Assembly: GCA_039111635.1 (NCBI GenBank) | Contig: JBCAQO010000014.1 | Span: 2,418,001-2,482,000 of the forward strand | Origin: Heterobasidion occidentale | Lineage: Eukaryota > Basidiomycota > Agaricomycetes > Russulales > Bondarzewiaceae | Reading direction: 5' to 3' | Length of the DNA stretch: 64,000 nt | Shown: positions 32,341 through 42,599 of the stretch, one piece after another | Numbering within the stretch: position 1 is the first letter of the stretch | Layout of the letters: every line of letters begins with the position of its first letter | Notes under the pieces: model-generated | Database searches by the model: none | The model's input: only the letters and a program-made list of their open reading frames with translations | What the model was told of the DNA's origin: nothing | Translations under genes and position numbers: made by a program

Positions 32341-32985
32341 TCAGATTTTTCCTATGTCATTGAAAAGTTTGGGTTCCAAGAGTGTTTTGCCTGAATTGTC
32401 AAATTTCACCTCTTGTTTATGGTCTGGAGACCATAACAGACTATCGGATTTATTAGTGACTCCCGTCTTGTGCATTAATTTGTAGTCAAAACACAAGAGG
32501 TAGAGTGACCATCTAGCTTGTTGGCAGTTTAATTTTTGGCTTGACCGGAACCATTCAATATTTTTGTGGTCCATCCAGATGTCTACTAGGTGGTCGGTGC
32601 CCTCCAAGTAGTGTCACTAAGCTTCGAAAGCTCAAACAACAGCTAGCAACTCTTTATCGTAGATTGGATAGTTGCGTTCTGTAGGTGAGAGCAATTTGGA
32701 AATATAGGCACATGGGTGCTATTTTCCATCTTCAGTGACTTGTAATAATACTGCTCTGGTGGCAAAGTTAGAGGCATCACATTTGATATGGAAGGGGTTC
32801 TTTGTATCTAACATAATGAGCACCGGAAATTCTGTAATAAATTGTTTTAGTGTTTGAAATGCTTTTTCACATACTGGTGTCCAATCCCAGGTGTGTTCCT
32901 TCTGTATTAACTCGAACAGTGGTTTTGCTATTTTTAAGTAATATTTGATAAACCTGCAATAAAAATTGCAGAACTTCCTTGACTT
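32341..32985 (-). pseudogene. G2 RNase H and connection
   Basis: The minus strand reads PFHIKCDASNFATRAVLLQ-like sequence, then HWHYLEGTDHLVDIWMDHKN (about 32630-32565), then RWSLYLLCFDYKLMHKTGVT and SDSLLWSPDHK. These are the RNase H aspartate blocks and the connection region of gypsy pol. Stops are present. It is collinear with the G1 sequence at 20588-21040. Confidence 0.78.
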
Positions 32986-33880
32986 TTCCAGGAGTTAGCC
33001 AGTCTGTGATGCCAGCCACTTTGATTGGGTCCATTTTGAGATGTCTATGTGATATAACATATCCAAGGTAGTAATTTTTTCTTTATGAAAGTGGCATTTT
33101 GAGAGTTGTAGGTATAGATCGTTGTTTTGTAGGATCTGTAATACCTTCTGTACTGTCTTGATATGATTGTCCATAGTCTTGGAGAATACTAGGATATTGT
33201 CCACATAGATTGCCACTTTTCAGGCATAGATGAGGTCTTTAAAAAGGGTGTTCATCATTGTTTAAAAAGTCACTGGAGAGTTGGTTAATCCAAAGAACAT
33301 GACTAGGGGTTTGTACATTCCTAGATTGGTGATGAACGTAGCTAGTTTTCCGCTTTCTTCTTTTATGTGTTCATTGTTATATCCTGTATTGACATCCATT
33401 AGTAAGAAGTATATGGCTTTAGCTAGCAAGTCTAGTAATTCTTAAATAACCGGTAAAGGGTACTTGTTTTTCACCGTTATTTCATTAAGTTTGCAGTAGT
33501 TTATTACTGGCCATAGCTTGCCATTCTTTTTCTTGATAAAAAAGAAAGAAGAGGCCATGTGCAATTTGGATTCCTGGATGAATCCTTTCTTCAGGTTTTC
33601 GTCAATGATTTTCTTGAGTTTCACTTACTCTGCCGGGCTGAGACTGTATAGCTTTGGTTTGAGCAAGTAATCCATTCCTTCTTTGATTTATATTTTGTGA
33701 TCCCAAGATTGGTTAGGTGATAGTTGTCCTTTAGGTTGACCTTTGAAAACCTTCCTATAATCCCAGTAGTCCTTTGGTACTATTTCCTCGAAGGATAATT
33801 TGAGTTTCCCTTTTACAGCTTCTTCCGCAAGTCTTTGTGAATTGGTGTGCTTCATTTGTTTTTCTGTCGTTGTTTTGGCA
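32986..33880 (-). pseudogene. G2 reverse transcriptase
   Basis: Blocks on the minus strand: KGFIQESKLHMASSFFFIKK, GKLWPVINYCKLNEITVKNK, NLGMYKPLVMFFGLTNSPVT, and AIYVDNILVFSKTMDNHIKT. The catalytic motif is YVDN (33196-33207): the second Asp is replaced by Asn, a single G-to-A change. Stops also occur (for example about 33445 and 33225). The enzyme is inactive. Confidence 0.85.
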
Positions 33881-34099
33881 GGTTTACTTCCTTAAGCCGG
33901 TGTATTGGTATATGGAAGTTCCATGGTTTTGGCGCAGTGTATGTAACACCTTCTTTGAAGTTGTTGTATAATTCTAGAGCCTGTAAGGTTCTTGCATTGA
34001 GGCATCTGGCAAGATAGACTCCATCTTCTTCAATATCTGTAAAAGGGAGTGCTGGAAGTCCGTCACCATCCTCCAAAACATCTTTTTCAGCCTATGTCA

Positions 34100-34900
34100 G
34101 AGCCTTGTAATTTCTGGCTCAGGCCTTCAAACATTTAGCATTCAACCTTTGAGTTGCAAACTCTGGATTTTTAGGTATTATCCACGGACGTGGTACTGTA
34201 GTGTTTCCCACTTTCCAGCCTAGTACTGCTTTTCCTGGCTTTTACAATGGTATTGAGTAGTCACTTTTTTGCGATACTGTCTCTATGCACCATATGCTTG
34301 GTTTGAGATGTCCTAGTTTCTTTGTAGCCCTTTTGGCTTTTACCAGTCCTCCTTTTATTTGACAGAAGGGTGGGCATTGGATAAAGTGCAGCTCATAGGT
34401 GTGCCAGTCAACTTCTGGATTATGTTATAATAACCAGTTGGTTTCTAGGATGACATCTTCTTTTCCTATTTCCGCTATATAGAATCTTACTGATTTTGCA
34501 TATGACCCTCCCTTTTTGCCTAAAACCTATAGCTTTAGGTTAGCAAATCTTATGATAGGTCCTCTTTTAAACTTGGTATTTTGGACCGTACTGACTAGGA
34601 TGGGGGTAGGGGTTTTATGTGTGATGATTTGATATGCTTCTACAAAACGAGGGTGCATGAAGATTCCGGTGGCTCCACTGTCCACCAGTGCCTAAGTAGC
34701 AGCTTTTCAATTCTTGCTGATGAGCATTGTTTCAATTCGGAGTGATGGTGTACCATGTGATTTCATTTCTGAAAGATACAATACACCTGGATGTCTGTGC
34801 TCTTGGTCAGTATATTTACTGGCCAGAGGAGCGTACCAATTTCCTGCAAGAATCCTACTCTCCATGTCCACTGCTGATGGAGGAGGTTTTAAAAAAAATT
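34100..34900 (-). pseudogene. G2 aspartic protease region
   Basis: The minus strand reads ALVDSGATGIFMHPRFVEAY with catalytic DSGA intact (about 34690-34670), then KEDVILETNWLL-stop-HNPEVDWHTYELHF, the second block. In G1 this reads ILGTDW; here it is ILETNW. A basic linker with GNTTVPRPWIIPKNPEF follows, equivalent to the G1 linker. A few stops interrupt the frame. Confidence 0.8.
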
Positions 34901-34916
34901 TAAGTCACTAAAGGCT

Positions 34917-36123
34917 TAAACTTCTTCAATTTCTTCCATGCTAAGACCCATCATCATCTGGCAGATGTGGTTGACCCTGTTCTTTCCTTCTTTGACATCT
35001 TCATTATTGAATTGTCCTTCGTCCATTTCTCCTTTGTACACTGCCCTGCATTGAGGAGGTTGGAATCTTCTTTTGGGTTGAGAAGGACAGTTGTGTACCA
35101 TATGCCCAGGCTTCTTGCAAAAGAAGCACTTACCTTCTTTGGCAAGTTGATCTCTCTCCACCAGAGTAAGCTTCTTGAATCAAGTATTAATGGCATTGGC
35201 TTCCATCTCCACGGCATCTATATCCACGGGTTTGTATTGAAGTTCCCTATCTTGACATGGGGGTGCCCTTTCTTTGTAAAATGTACACAGAGTGTAGACT
35301 TGATATTTGCCATTCCAAAGGTCATATGCTCAATTCTTTGCGATGCGCATTCTTTCATGTTTCTTTGTTTTCTCAACCGGTTCCTCCCATGTGTTGTCCT
35401 GGGCCGGATCTTCATAGATTCCTTTGGCCAGCTCCTAGTTTAATCCTTTCAGGAAGTAGGTTTTCTTGGTTTCTTGGTTAACTCTGGTGAGCGCTGCGAT
35501 TTTTTCGAATAACTGTAGATAGGTATTGAAGGGTTCTTTTCCTTGGTTTATCCTAGCCAATTTGTCTTAGGCATCTGCTGTTTTATGAACTCCTCAAAGT
35601 CGGTGGCTATTTTGTTGCGGACGGAGGTTAACCTAGCTGTTTCCTTCCATGCATATTTTAACCAATCATTCAATGTGTTCCTGGCTAGGGTAAAGTTCCT
35701 TGACCATATTCCGGTGGACCCTCCCTTCATGTATGACAGAGCGTAAGTGATTTTAGCAAATTCATCTGCAAAATCTTTTTTCCTGGCAAGGATCATTAGG
35801 TTGATTTTGTGGAGGAATTGCTCCGTTTGTTTTCTGTTTCTATTGAAAGGGGTAGGCTTGGCCATAGCTGGTCGCTTGGAGTCAGTACCTCCAGGATTTG
35901 TTGACATTATATTGGGCAGGGGCTCTGGATCTCCAGGCAGTTCTGGATTACCACTTGGTTTTTCAATATGCTCTAGCTCGGGAACTTGGTCTGATGTTGG
36001 GGTTCGGAAGTCTGCTTGGGGAGTGGTTTCTTGTAAGGGGGATGTAGCGGGAGTGTTTCTTCTAGATTCTCTACTTCCACTAGCTATCTCTCTAGATAGA
36101 GTATGAAGGTGTGGTCTTGGCAA
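34917..36123 (-). pseudogene. G2 gag with intact CCHC zinc knuckle
   Basis: A 191-residue frame (36123-35551) begins MPRPHLHTLSREIASGSRES, is Pro/Ser/Thr-rich, then has a capsid-type core (KQTEQFLHKINLMILARKKD, SYMKGGSTGIW, NDWLKYAWKETARLT). A frame shift near 35550 moves to a second frame with KTYFLKGLN and EPVEKTKKHERMRIAKN, ending with the zinc knuckle CFFCKKPGHMVHNC (about 35130-35089) and an acidic tail to 34917. Gag is longer here than in G1, which supports an internal deletion in G1 gag. Confidence 0.82.
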
Positions 36124-36299
36124 GTTACAATGCCTATCTGTTGGTGATCTAGGTTTGTCATAGGTTTTTTCACGACATAGTCTGCAAATTTAACTGTGCG
36201 TAGGCTTGGTCCTGCTTAGATTGTCTTTTTGAAATAGGTGAGGGTAGCGTATTTGTCCTCTCTGTTTTCCTTGTAGAATCCTATAAGGAATCCTGTGTA

Positions 36300-37133
36300 G
36301 TAGAAGTGTCGCTTTTCTTTGTTGTACTGTAATTGGTCTGTGTCAACATCTTCTGGTAGTTCTGTGAAAACCTGGGCTAGGTCTGCTTTGTACTCAGATG
36401 GATATCTTTTAGGGATTGGTTCCGTAATAATTTATTCTTTGAAGAAGAAGGGTACTGCCTAACTTTTTCCTGCTTGTAGTTCTCTTTGTAGGTCTGGGTC
36501 CCTTTTGATAATTTCGTTGATAAAAATATCAATCTGGTCGATGAGTTTGATGATTTTGGAGAAGGTGTGTCCTAAGATGAGGGTCCAGAGATAATAAGTT
36601 TTGTCAGCAAACTCTCCTCTTCAAATGATAAAAATGATGCCGTCAATTTTAGTTCTAGTTAGCAGAGGTTCAGGCACTTCCAGTTCGTCTTTCTAGGTAG
36701 AGGAAAAGGTCCAGTGGATGAGTATTGAGTAGTGGTCCTTGTTTTCCTGGTTCTTGACAAGTTCTGCTCAGATTTTGTCTCCGTCGATGTTTCTTGTGAT
36801 TGTTCTTCTGAGATTGGTGACAAGGGCAAAGGGGAAGTTGTCTAATCTTCCGTCATGGGTCTCAACGGTGTTCTTTGTCCAGATTACATTGGGCTCTCTA
36901 TTGTCTGTGAGGGAGAAGGATGTCTTTGGTTTGTTGATGAAGCAAATCCTGGAAAACTGGTATCCAGTTTTGCTGATGTCAATGAAGATCTTGAGGGATT
37001 GTTGTAACCTAAATGTGGCTACTCCCAAATATATATTTCCTGGGTTTTGGTGTCTTGTAACTTCTATTGTTCCTGGACTGTTAATTCTTCCTTGAAGGGT
37101 GCCTGCTTGGTTTACCCTTACAGCAGTTGCCAA
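36300..37133 (-). pseudogene. G2 ORF upstream of gag, unknown
   Basis: A frame between the 5' LTR and gag opens MATAVRVNQAGTLQGRINSP and continues past a TAA-class stop with VKNQENKDHYSILIHW, FINEIIKRDPDLQRELQAGKS and HFYYTGFLIGFYKENREDKY, so coding sense extends over about 280 codons. It has no zinc finger or capsid pattern that I recognise. An open frame in front of gag is not standard in chromoviruses. It may be an accessory protein or a captured host segment. Confidence 0.5.
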
Positions 37134-37217
37134 GATGTTGTTTACTGATTGGAGGAAGAGGAGTTGCTGCTAGGGATCCAGCTTTGAATAGAGTAGGGAT
37201 GGAAGAGCTCGTTCAAG

Positions 37218-38005
37218 TGTTAGGCTGGAGACCTATCACATGCACCGATGCACAAAGGGGATCCCTAGGCTAAACTTCTACAGTGTCATAAAGCTGTAGA
37301 CTCCAATGGATCATCTTTGAGTCCTTTGAAGAAACTCAGGATCACTGTCTGTTTTATCCTCAAAGAGTCAGAAGAGATACTCTTCAAGTTCTTCTCAATG
37401 GCAAGAAGGAACAGGATGATCTTTTTCTGTCCAACAGATGACACTAGGAGGTGTCCAACTGAGAACTTGGAAAACAGCAAAGCCAGTATATGTGCAGGTG
37501 AATAGAGAATGAGTCAAGAAGGGAGACGAGTCCAGTGCATTGTCAGATCATGTAAGAGTTTCTCAGATCTGACAGAGATTGTGAAGTGTGAGCGAGGAAG
37601 GTAGCCAGACACCGGGCACAGTGCAGAGATCAAGTGTATTACAGGTGAACGAGCTGAGCTTCTTAGATGCTTATCTTGCCTAGCTATACACAGAAGCTAT
37701 CTAGGGCAGGATCTGGATCTAGTCTGTGTGCTTCTAAGGTACAGAAGTGATTGAGTAAATGATCAAGATCCATAAGCGATAATGTGTCATTGATCTGCAA
37801 TGTAACTATCTGATCACTAATGTCTATCCACATCTTGATCAACCAGGAACCAAGAACAGGGACAAGAACCATAAGTAAGCATTTATGCATCAGCATGTCA
37901 ATGGTGATGAGTCATCAAGCAAGGTCTAAATCTGGATCATGTGCGTAGCACATGACTGACCTCTCCGACCACGTGCAAAGCACGTGTTAGGACGCGGTCC
38001 TAACA
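37218..38005 (-). repeat. G2 5' LTR, family A, copy 2
   Basis: A 788-bp LTR on the minus strand, starting TGTTAGGACC at 38005 and ending CCTAACA at 37218. It is followed at once by CTTGAACGAGCT, the primer-site candidate shared with G1. The first 40 bases hold two stacked inverted repeats: TGTTAGGAC-n3-GTCCTAACA and CACGTGC-TTT-GCACGTG. Confidence 0.88.
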
Positions 38006-38674
38006 GTTGCCAAGATGACGCTCTGGCAGCCCCCCCCCCCCATGCCACAACTTGCAACTGCACACTTGGTTTTTATGAGTGGAAAGGAGCATGGGCTAAG
38101 GCCCAATCATGAGAGAGGAGAGGGTCTTAGGGTATGGAAGAGCCAGGCCACAAAGGCCTTTAACATGTTGTTGCAGGGGAATATTGACACACTCTAACAG
38201 AAGGCCAATGAGATTAACAATGAAGTAACAGAGGCCCTGACTGATGACAAGGCTGATGTAATTCAAGCTTCTCATACCTCAGAGTTTGAACATGGACAGT
38301 GAGATCGGGTGCAATATCTCAAGTCCCCTTCAGTCTACTGACCCTCAGTTCAGGAAAGCCAATAAATTGCCCAAAACAATGAAGGCAACCAGGTAGCATT
38401 GGTTCAACAAAACTGGGTGGATGGGTTTTTATTTCACAGGTGGCTTAGATTCAAACTTAGAGTTGCAAGCACATGGGTAAGAATCTGTTCTTGGATTGAT
38501 TTAGATCTTATTTGATCATGTTTCAGGATCAACATTAGGGCCAACTCTGAGGGCTTGATATTCAAAGATGTGTTATGTCAGGAAATAAGGTGGTTGTTGC
38601 ATCAACTGCATGCCTTTTTCATTACATATCTGGAAGGCATATTCGACTGTGAGTCAACCTGACATCAAAATCAT
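38006..38674. other. Decayed sequence with a 12-base poly-C
   Basis: A run of 12 C lies at 38030-38041. A plus-strand frame 38015-38197 (SGKEHGLRPNHERGEGLRVW) and following short pieces look protein-like but match nothing I know. This is probably a relic of a host or repeat gene that continues to about 39400. Confidence 0.4.
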
Positions 38675-39055
38675 TTGTCAATGCTAATGTTCCATGTAGC
38701 AGTTAAAAAATTGATAGGTATCAACTGTGGAGAGATTCTGTCCATCCGGATGTACCTCAATTATGGAGATGCAGGGCTGCAAGTGACAACCACCTCAGGC
38801 CCATTTGGGGGGGTATGTAGAGAGGGTGTGCCTCCTAGAGGCTCTCTTCTGAACAGCAATGAAGCTGTGCAAGTGATAGAGAGTACCAAGATGTGGTCCC
38901 TCACACATCCACATTATCTATTCAGTCCAGCTGTTGATCTGGAGCACCATTTCACGATGTGGAGGCAGTGTAGACAACTTGCCTTGGGGTATCCAGAGGA
39001 CCCGTATTGTCGCACTCTGCATCAAACATGTTTGTCAACAACTCTTGCCCTATAG
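38675..39055 (+). pseudogene. Unidentified ORF fragment
   Basis: A 126-residue frame reads LIGINCGEILSIRMYLNYGD and HFTMWRQCRQLALGYPEDPY among other stretches. It does not resemble retroelement proteins and I do not recognise it. Sequence beyond its stop continues in related style with GNWTLYMAWGGASLG, so the frame is probably broken from a longer gene. No promoter or partner genes are evident. Confidence 0.3.
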
Positions 39056-39069
39056 CCACACGGACCAAT

Positions 39070-39365
39070 CAAGGGGAATTGGACATTGTACATGGCATGG
39101 GGGGGTGCCAGTCTGGGACTTGACAAGGAAGAGGGATCATGTGAGGTGAAGAAGAAGGTTCTCCTGGACTGCTGACAATGGAACTAGATGCACACCAGGC
39201 CACAGCCTCTAAGATGTCTGTCAACAAGTCACACAACATCTCAGCAAGGATGCTCAAGGAGAATTGGGCACTGTACGTGGTGCTCGGCCGAGCTAGTTTG
39301 GGACAGAAGGAGGGAGAGGGAGAACATGAGGTGGAGGGGAAGGCTCCCATCATGTGTTGGCAGTA
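39070..39365 (+). repeat. Diverged duplication encoding an NWxLYxxxGxASLG unit
   Basis: Two segments about 190 bp apart (near 39073 and 39266) encode related peptides, GNWTLYMAWGGASLGLDKEE and ENWALYVVLGRASLGQKEGE, the second in another frame. The similarity extends to a following Glu/Lys-rich stretch. This indicates an old internal duplication in the relic. Confidence 0.5.
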
Positions 39366-39906
39366 GAAGTAGATGCAGGCTCCAAAAATAAAGGGAAACA
39401 CCGAGCTAGCCTGACCACCATCAAAGTTAGACCTCACAAGGTCGCCCGCTGCATTCCCCTTACTCCAAATGACCCACCCGCATCATGCCCTTGCTAAAAT
39501 TGTCAACTGTACAGCAGAGTGCTTGGCAAAGATTCATCAGTAGCATTTCCCTTTCTACCTGTGCCATCCATGACTGACCTCTTCACATACAGGCTGGAAA
39601 AATGATAGAGCGCCCATAGTCAAATGTAGCCAGCCAATGCCCAGCAATGTCTATTGGCCAAAATGTTAGATAAAGGTTTCATTTTATTGTAATCTTACTA
39701 GTCAAGTAGCACTGTGAGATATGACTAAAAGCAATAACACATGAGTTGGGTATTACATGAGTGCGACTGCCAGACTATTTTTTCAGTCACAGAATGAATA
39801 ATTTATCTTGGTGAATACCATAGCGTTGAGCACTAGCCAAAAGTCAGGGCACCACCAGGGAGGGTTAAAACAGAAAAATATGCTCGACCCACAAGCTCAG
39901 CGGGAA

Positions 39907-40153
39907 ATTCTATAAAACTAGCTCACTGTTCAGATCCCCTCCCCTCTCCTTCCCATTCTCCCTATTGACCATGGGAGGCATTCAAGTCCATTGCATCCAC
40001 AGTACCCCCTGGCGGTGGGAAAAGCCACCCGTTTTATGTTCCATATACTCAGAGAGACTTAGAAAAGCCTGTTGTAGAGGTGCTACCACACAACGCCTCC
40101 ACTCCTCCATCTTGTGCAAATTCTGTTGGGTTCATGGATTAGTTTTCTCATGA
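39907..40153 (+). CDS. Short ORF with promoter-like upstream sequence
   Basis: A TATA box TATAAAA (39911-39917) is followed by a C/T-rich stretch and ATG 39971 in a good context (GACCATGGG). The frame runs 61 codons (MGGIQVHCIHSTPWRWEKPP) to 40153. Genes of filamentous fungi often show this TATA plus pyrimidine layout. The product is unknown, and a downstream frame (40187-40456) could be another exon. It could equally be chance. Confidence 0.3.
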
Positions 40154-40186
40154 CTGATCTTCAAGGCAGGTAATGTGGGGATGTAG

Positions 40187-40660
40187 TTGTTTATTATATG
40201 TGCCCATACATGTCTGTCGCATTCATTTGCTAATGCCCCACAGTGCCGTGAATGCCCATGGCGATGGTACCCCATGCTGACTATGCCACCCCCTGCTCTT
40301 ATTGCAGAGATTGAAGGCATTCACACAGAGGATGATCTCATCAAGCAGGATGGACAGTTGGCCTATGAGTTACAGGACACATACAATACTATGGTAAGAA
40401 TATACTCCCTTGTGAAACTGCATGTATGTGATCTGGGACCAGATCCCAGACAATAAGCCAGCAGAGTACACAGATTGAGTGGTCAGTCTCCCAGTTGGCA
40501 ATTTCTTGGTGAGTTGTCTTATGTCTGTATGGAATTACAGGTTAGCCCCAAAAAAAGGCAAGGAAAGGGACAAAGAGAAGGCCCCATCAGACAACAATCT
40601 CTTTGATGATGGGGAAGAAGACTCTAATGATGAGAGCAGTGTCGTGCAATCCAACAACAG
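40187..40660 (+). pseudogene. Unidentified ORF fragments with acidic tail
   Basis: One frame (40187-40456) includes IAEIEGIHTEDDLIKQDGQL and AYELQDTYNTMVRIYSLVKL. A later frame (40535-40670) is Lys-rich then strongly acidic (DDGEEDSNDESSVVQSNNSD). A possible intron sits between them. The sequence is cut at 40661 by LTR B. No family is recognised. Confidence 0.3.
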
Positions 40661-41863
40661 TGATGAGCATGGGTGCACTCTAGGCACCAATACCCTACTT
40701 TTCGCAGCTTTTTAGTATTATTTGACCGTTCGGCATACTTAGGACCAACCGATCCCGATCCGTTCGGCGCTCTCAGCCATTTGTCAGGTGCCGACTTTGC
40801 ATTTAGACCTCCGCACAGTCGTTCGGAGCTGTTCACAGTCATTCTATGCATCTATCAGCACTCACAGCATTAGGGGCTTCCTGCAGACTGTCGTGGCCGA
40901 TCGCTGATTAGTTCGGTATGCTTCACATTGTCGGCACATTCGCTCGGCTTTGGTGTCCCGAATTGGAGGTGGCCGAACACTTTGTTGACTCGGAACAGAT
41001 CTGTCTTTCTATCTCTTATCATCTCTATGCCTTCTGTTGACCTATCCTTTGTTATCTTTGAAGCTCCCATGTTTCTGGTTGGTTTACTTACTTATCATTT
41101 GATCCTTATCTCCAGGCCCATGTGCACTCCCCTTGGCAACCTCTCCACTTATTTAGACTTTAGAGCTATTGCTTCTTATCTTCTATTGTTCGCATCATCA
41201 CTCCCTTATCTTCTTTACCTTGGCAGCTCTTGGCATGCATTTCCGATTACTCTATGCCTCTGCCGATCTCCCTATCTTGTACCTGTTCGGACTTACTATA
41301 AAAGTGCACCTATGGCCTCGCAATACACCAGCTTTGGCTCCCCCCTTGTTCCAATTCCATTTGTGCACTTGAGTCCTTGAGTCCTTGAGTCTTAGCCCTC
41401 CGATCCTCGTTCGCGTTTTGCCCATTTGTTTGTGTTGTTGTGTTCAATTGCAGCCCTCCGTCAGAGCCCTTGTCGTCTTGCTCTCTTCCTCTCATCTAGT
41501 TTGTCATCCTCCGCCAGTGTCCAGTGTGGCCTTGCACCCATTCCCTCCCCTTTGCATCCCGATCAAATCCCAATCAAACACCGACCAACCGACCAACCGA
41601 CCGACTGACTGGCTGACCGACCAAATATTTTGATTTTGGGGTTGTTTGTTTGGTCCACATCACATTCGAACAGCCCCACTCCCTGCCAATCGTGTCAGCG
41701 TTACTTTGGTTGCAGCTACACTCCAAACACTTTCAGTACGCTCCCTTATTGGTTGTTGCACAGCTGACAGTTCCTTGCACACTAGAACCAGCTCTTGCCT
41801 ACCTGCGCTTGTAGGAGTGTTTCTTGGGTGTGTTTCGCACTCAGAGGCATCACTAGCATATCA
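40661..41863 (+). mobile_element. LTR-like repeat, family B, copy 2
   Basis: A 1203-bp unit starting TGATGAGCATGGG and ending CACTAGCATATCA. It carries an ACTATAAAAG TATA box (about 41294-41303) followed by a CACCAGCTTTGG segment, as in family C, and a degenerate CCGACCAACCGACC run near 41580. The flanks ACAG (40657-40660) and ACGG (41864-41867) allow a 4-bp target duplication with one change. No internal retroelement is attached. Confidence 0.75.
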
Positions 41864-41908
41864 ACGGGCACAAGCATTGAGTCAGGATTATGTTATGGAC
41901 TAATGTAA

Positions 41909-42589
41909 GTGCCTATTGGAATGAAACCACATTTGCCAACTGATGTTTGTCTGAAACAGTCTGACGAGAGGGCAAAGAGTACCATAATTACTGTGCCCCA
42001 CTGCAGGTTGGAGATTGCTAAACACCCAGCACTGCTTGTACATTTTTCACTCAGAGGGGACAAGAGCTGGCAGATGTGGAACATGGATAAATCAGAGTGG
42101 GGGCCTGTTTTGGGGTTGGCAAATGTTGTACAGGTGAGAGTGTCTGAACACTCTGTTTTGGGATGGTTGGAAGGAGTAGAAGGGTGCCTGGGTTTTGGAG
42201 CAGAAATTCAGAGGGGGAAAAGTGGTGTCAAGCCAATCTTGTGGAGACTGAGTGTGTTCAGGATGGTAGGGATGAGCGAGGTGGAAAAGGGGGGTCAATC
42301 TCATGGGGGGACTCCAGACAAGGGTTTGCGGGTGGTAGAGGCTCAGAAGGAGAGGGAGGTGGTGTGGAACAAGAGTGCAAACGAGGAGGAGGTGTGGACA
42401 AGTTCTGACAAGGTTTTTGTGGTCCCAAAGGTGAACTATTTTTTGAACACTTTAGAAAACATGGCGAAGGTGCCAAAAAAGTGGTACAGGAAGTTGAGGC
42501 AGGAGTTTGTAGAGGGTGGTTTGTGTATGTCCATTGAGGAAATAGGAATTGGCAGGGAAGAGAAAGAAGGTTGCGGATGTGGCAGGTAA
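41909..42589 (+). CDS. Unidentified ORF, 226 residues
   Basis: A long open frame beginning near LTR B (MPIGMKPHLPTDVCLKQSDE) with a convincing globular start (RAKSTIITVPHCRLEIAKHP, ALLVHFSLRGDKSWQMWNMD), then a Gly/Glu/Lys-rich middle, then KVPKKWYRKLRQEFVEGG. After the stop another frame continues with IDMTAEDEEEVTYTEYYKDR, suggesting a frame shift near 42585. It has no transposon motif and I do not recognise the family. The start may lie upstream, because the frame begins just outside LTR B and may be truncated by it. Confidence 0.4.
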   Translation: MPIGMKPHLPTDVCLKQSDERAKSTIITVPHCRLEIAKHPALLVHFSLRGDKSWQMWNMDKSEWGPVLGLANVVQVRVSEHSVLGWLEGVEGCLGFGAEIQRGKSGVKPILWRLSVFRMVGMSEVEKGGQSHGGTPDKGLRVVEAQKEREVVWNKSANEEEVWTSSDKVFVVPKVNYFLNTLENMAKVPKKWYRKLRQEFVEGGLCMSIEEIGIGREEKEGCGCGR

Positions 42590-42599
42590 GGGCAGACAA

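Larger units (their letters stand above)
30502..38005 (-). mobile_element. Ty3/gypsy chromovirus G2, 3'-truncated
   Basis: On the minus strand a family A LTR (38005-37218) is followed by a pre-gag ORF, gag, protease, RT, RNase H, integrase, chromodomain and a post-chromodomain repeat unit, ending near 30500 without a 3' LTR. Pol is clearly related to G1 (same FELLHGYxPRAYPAI segment and same tail motif), but the LTR family differs. All coding parts carry stops. The RT motif is YVDN. It is older than G1 by its degree of decay. Confidence 0.88.
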
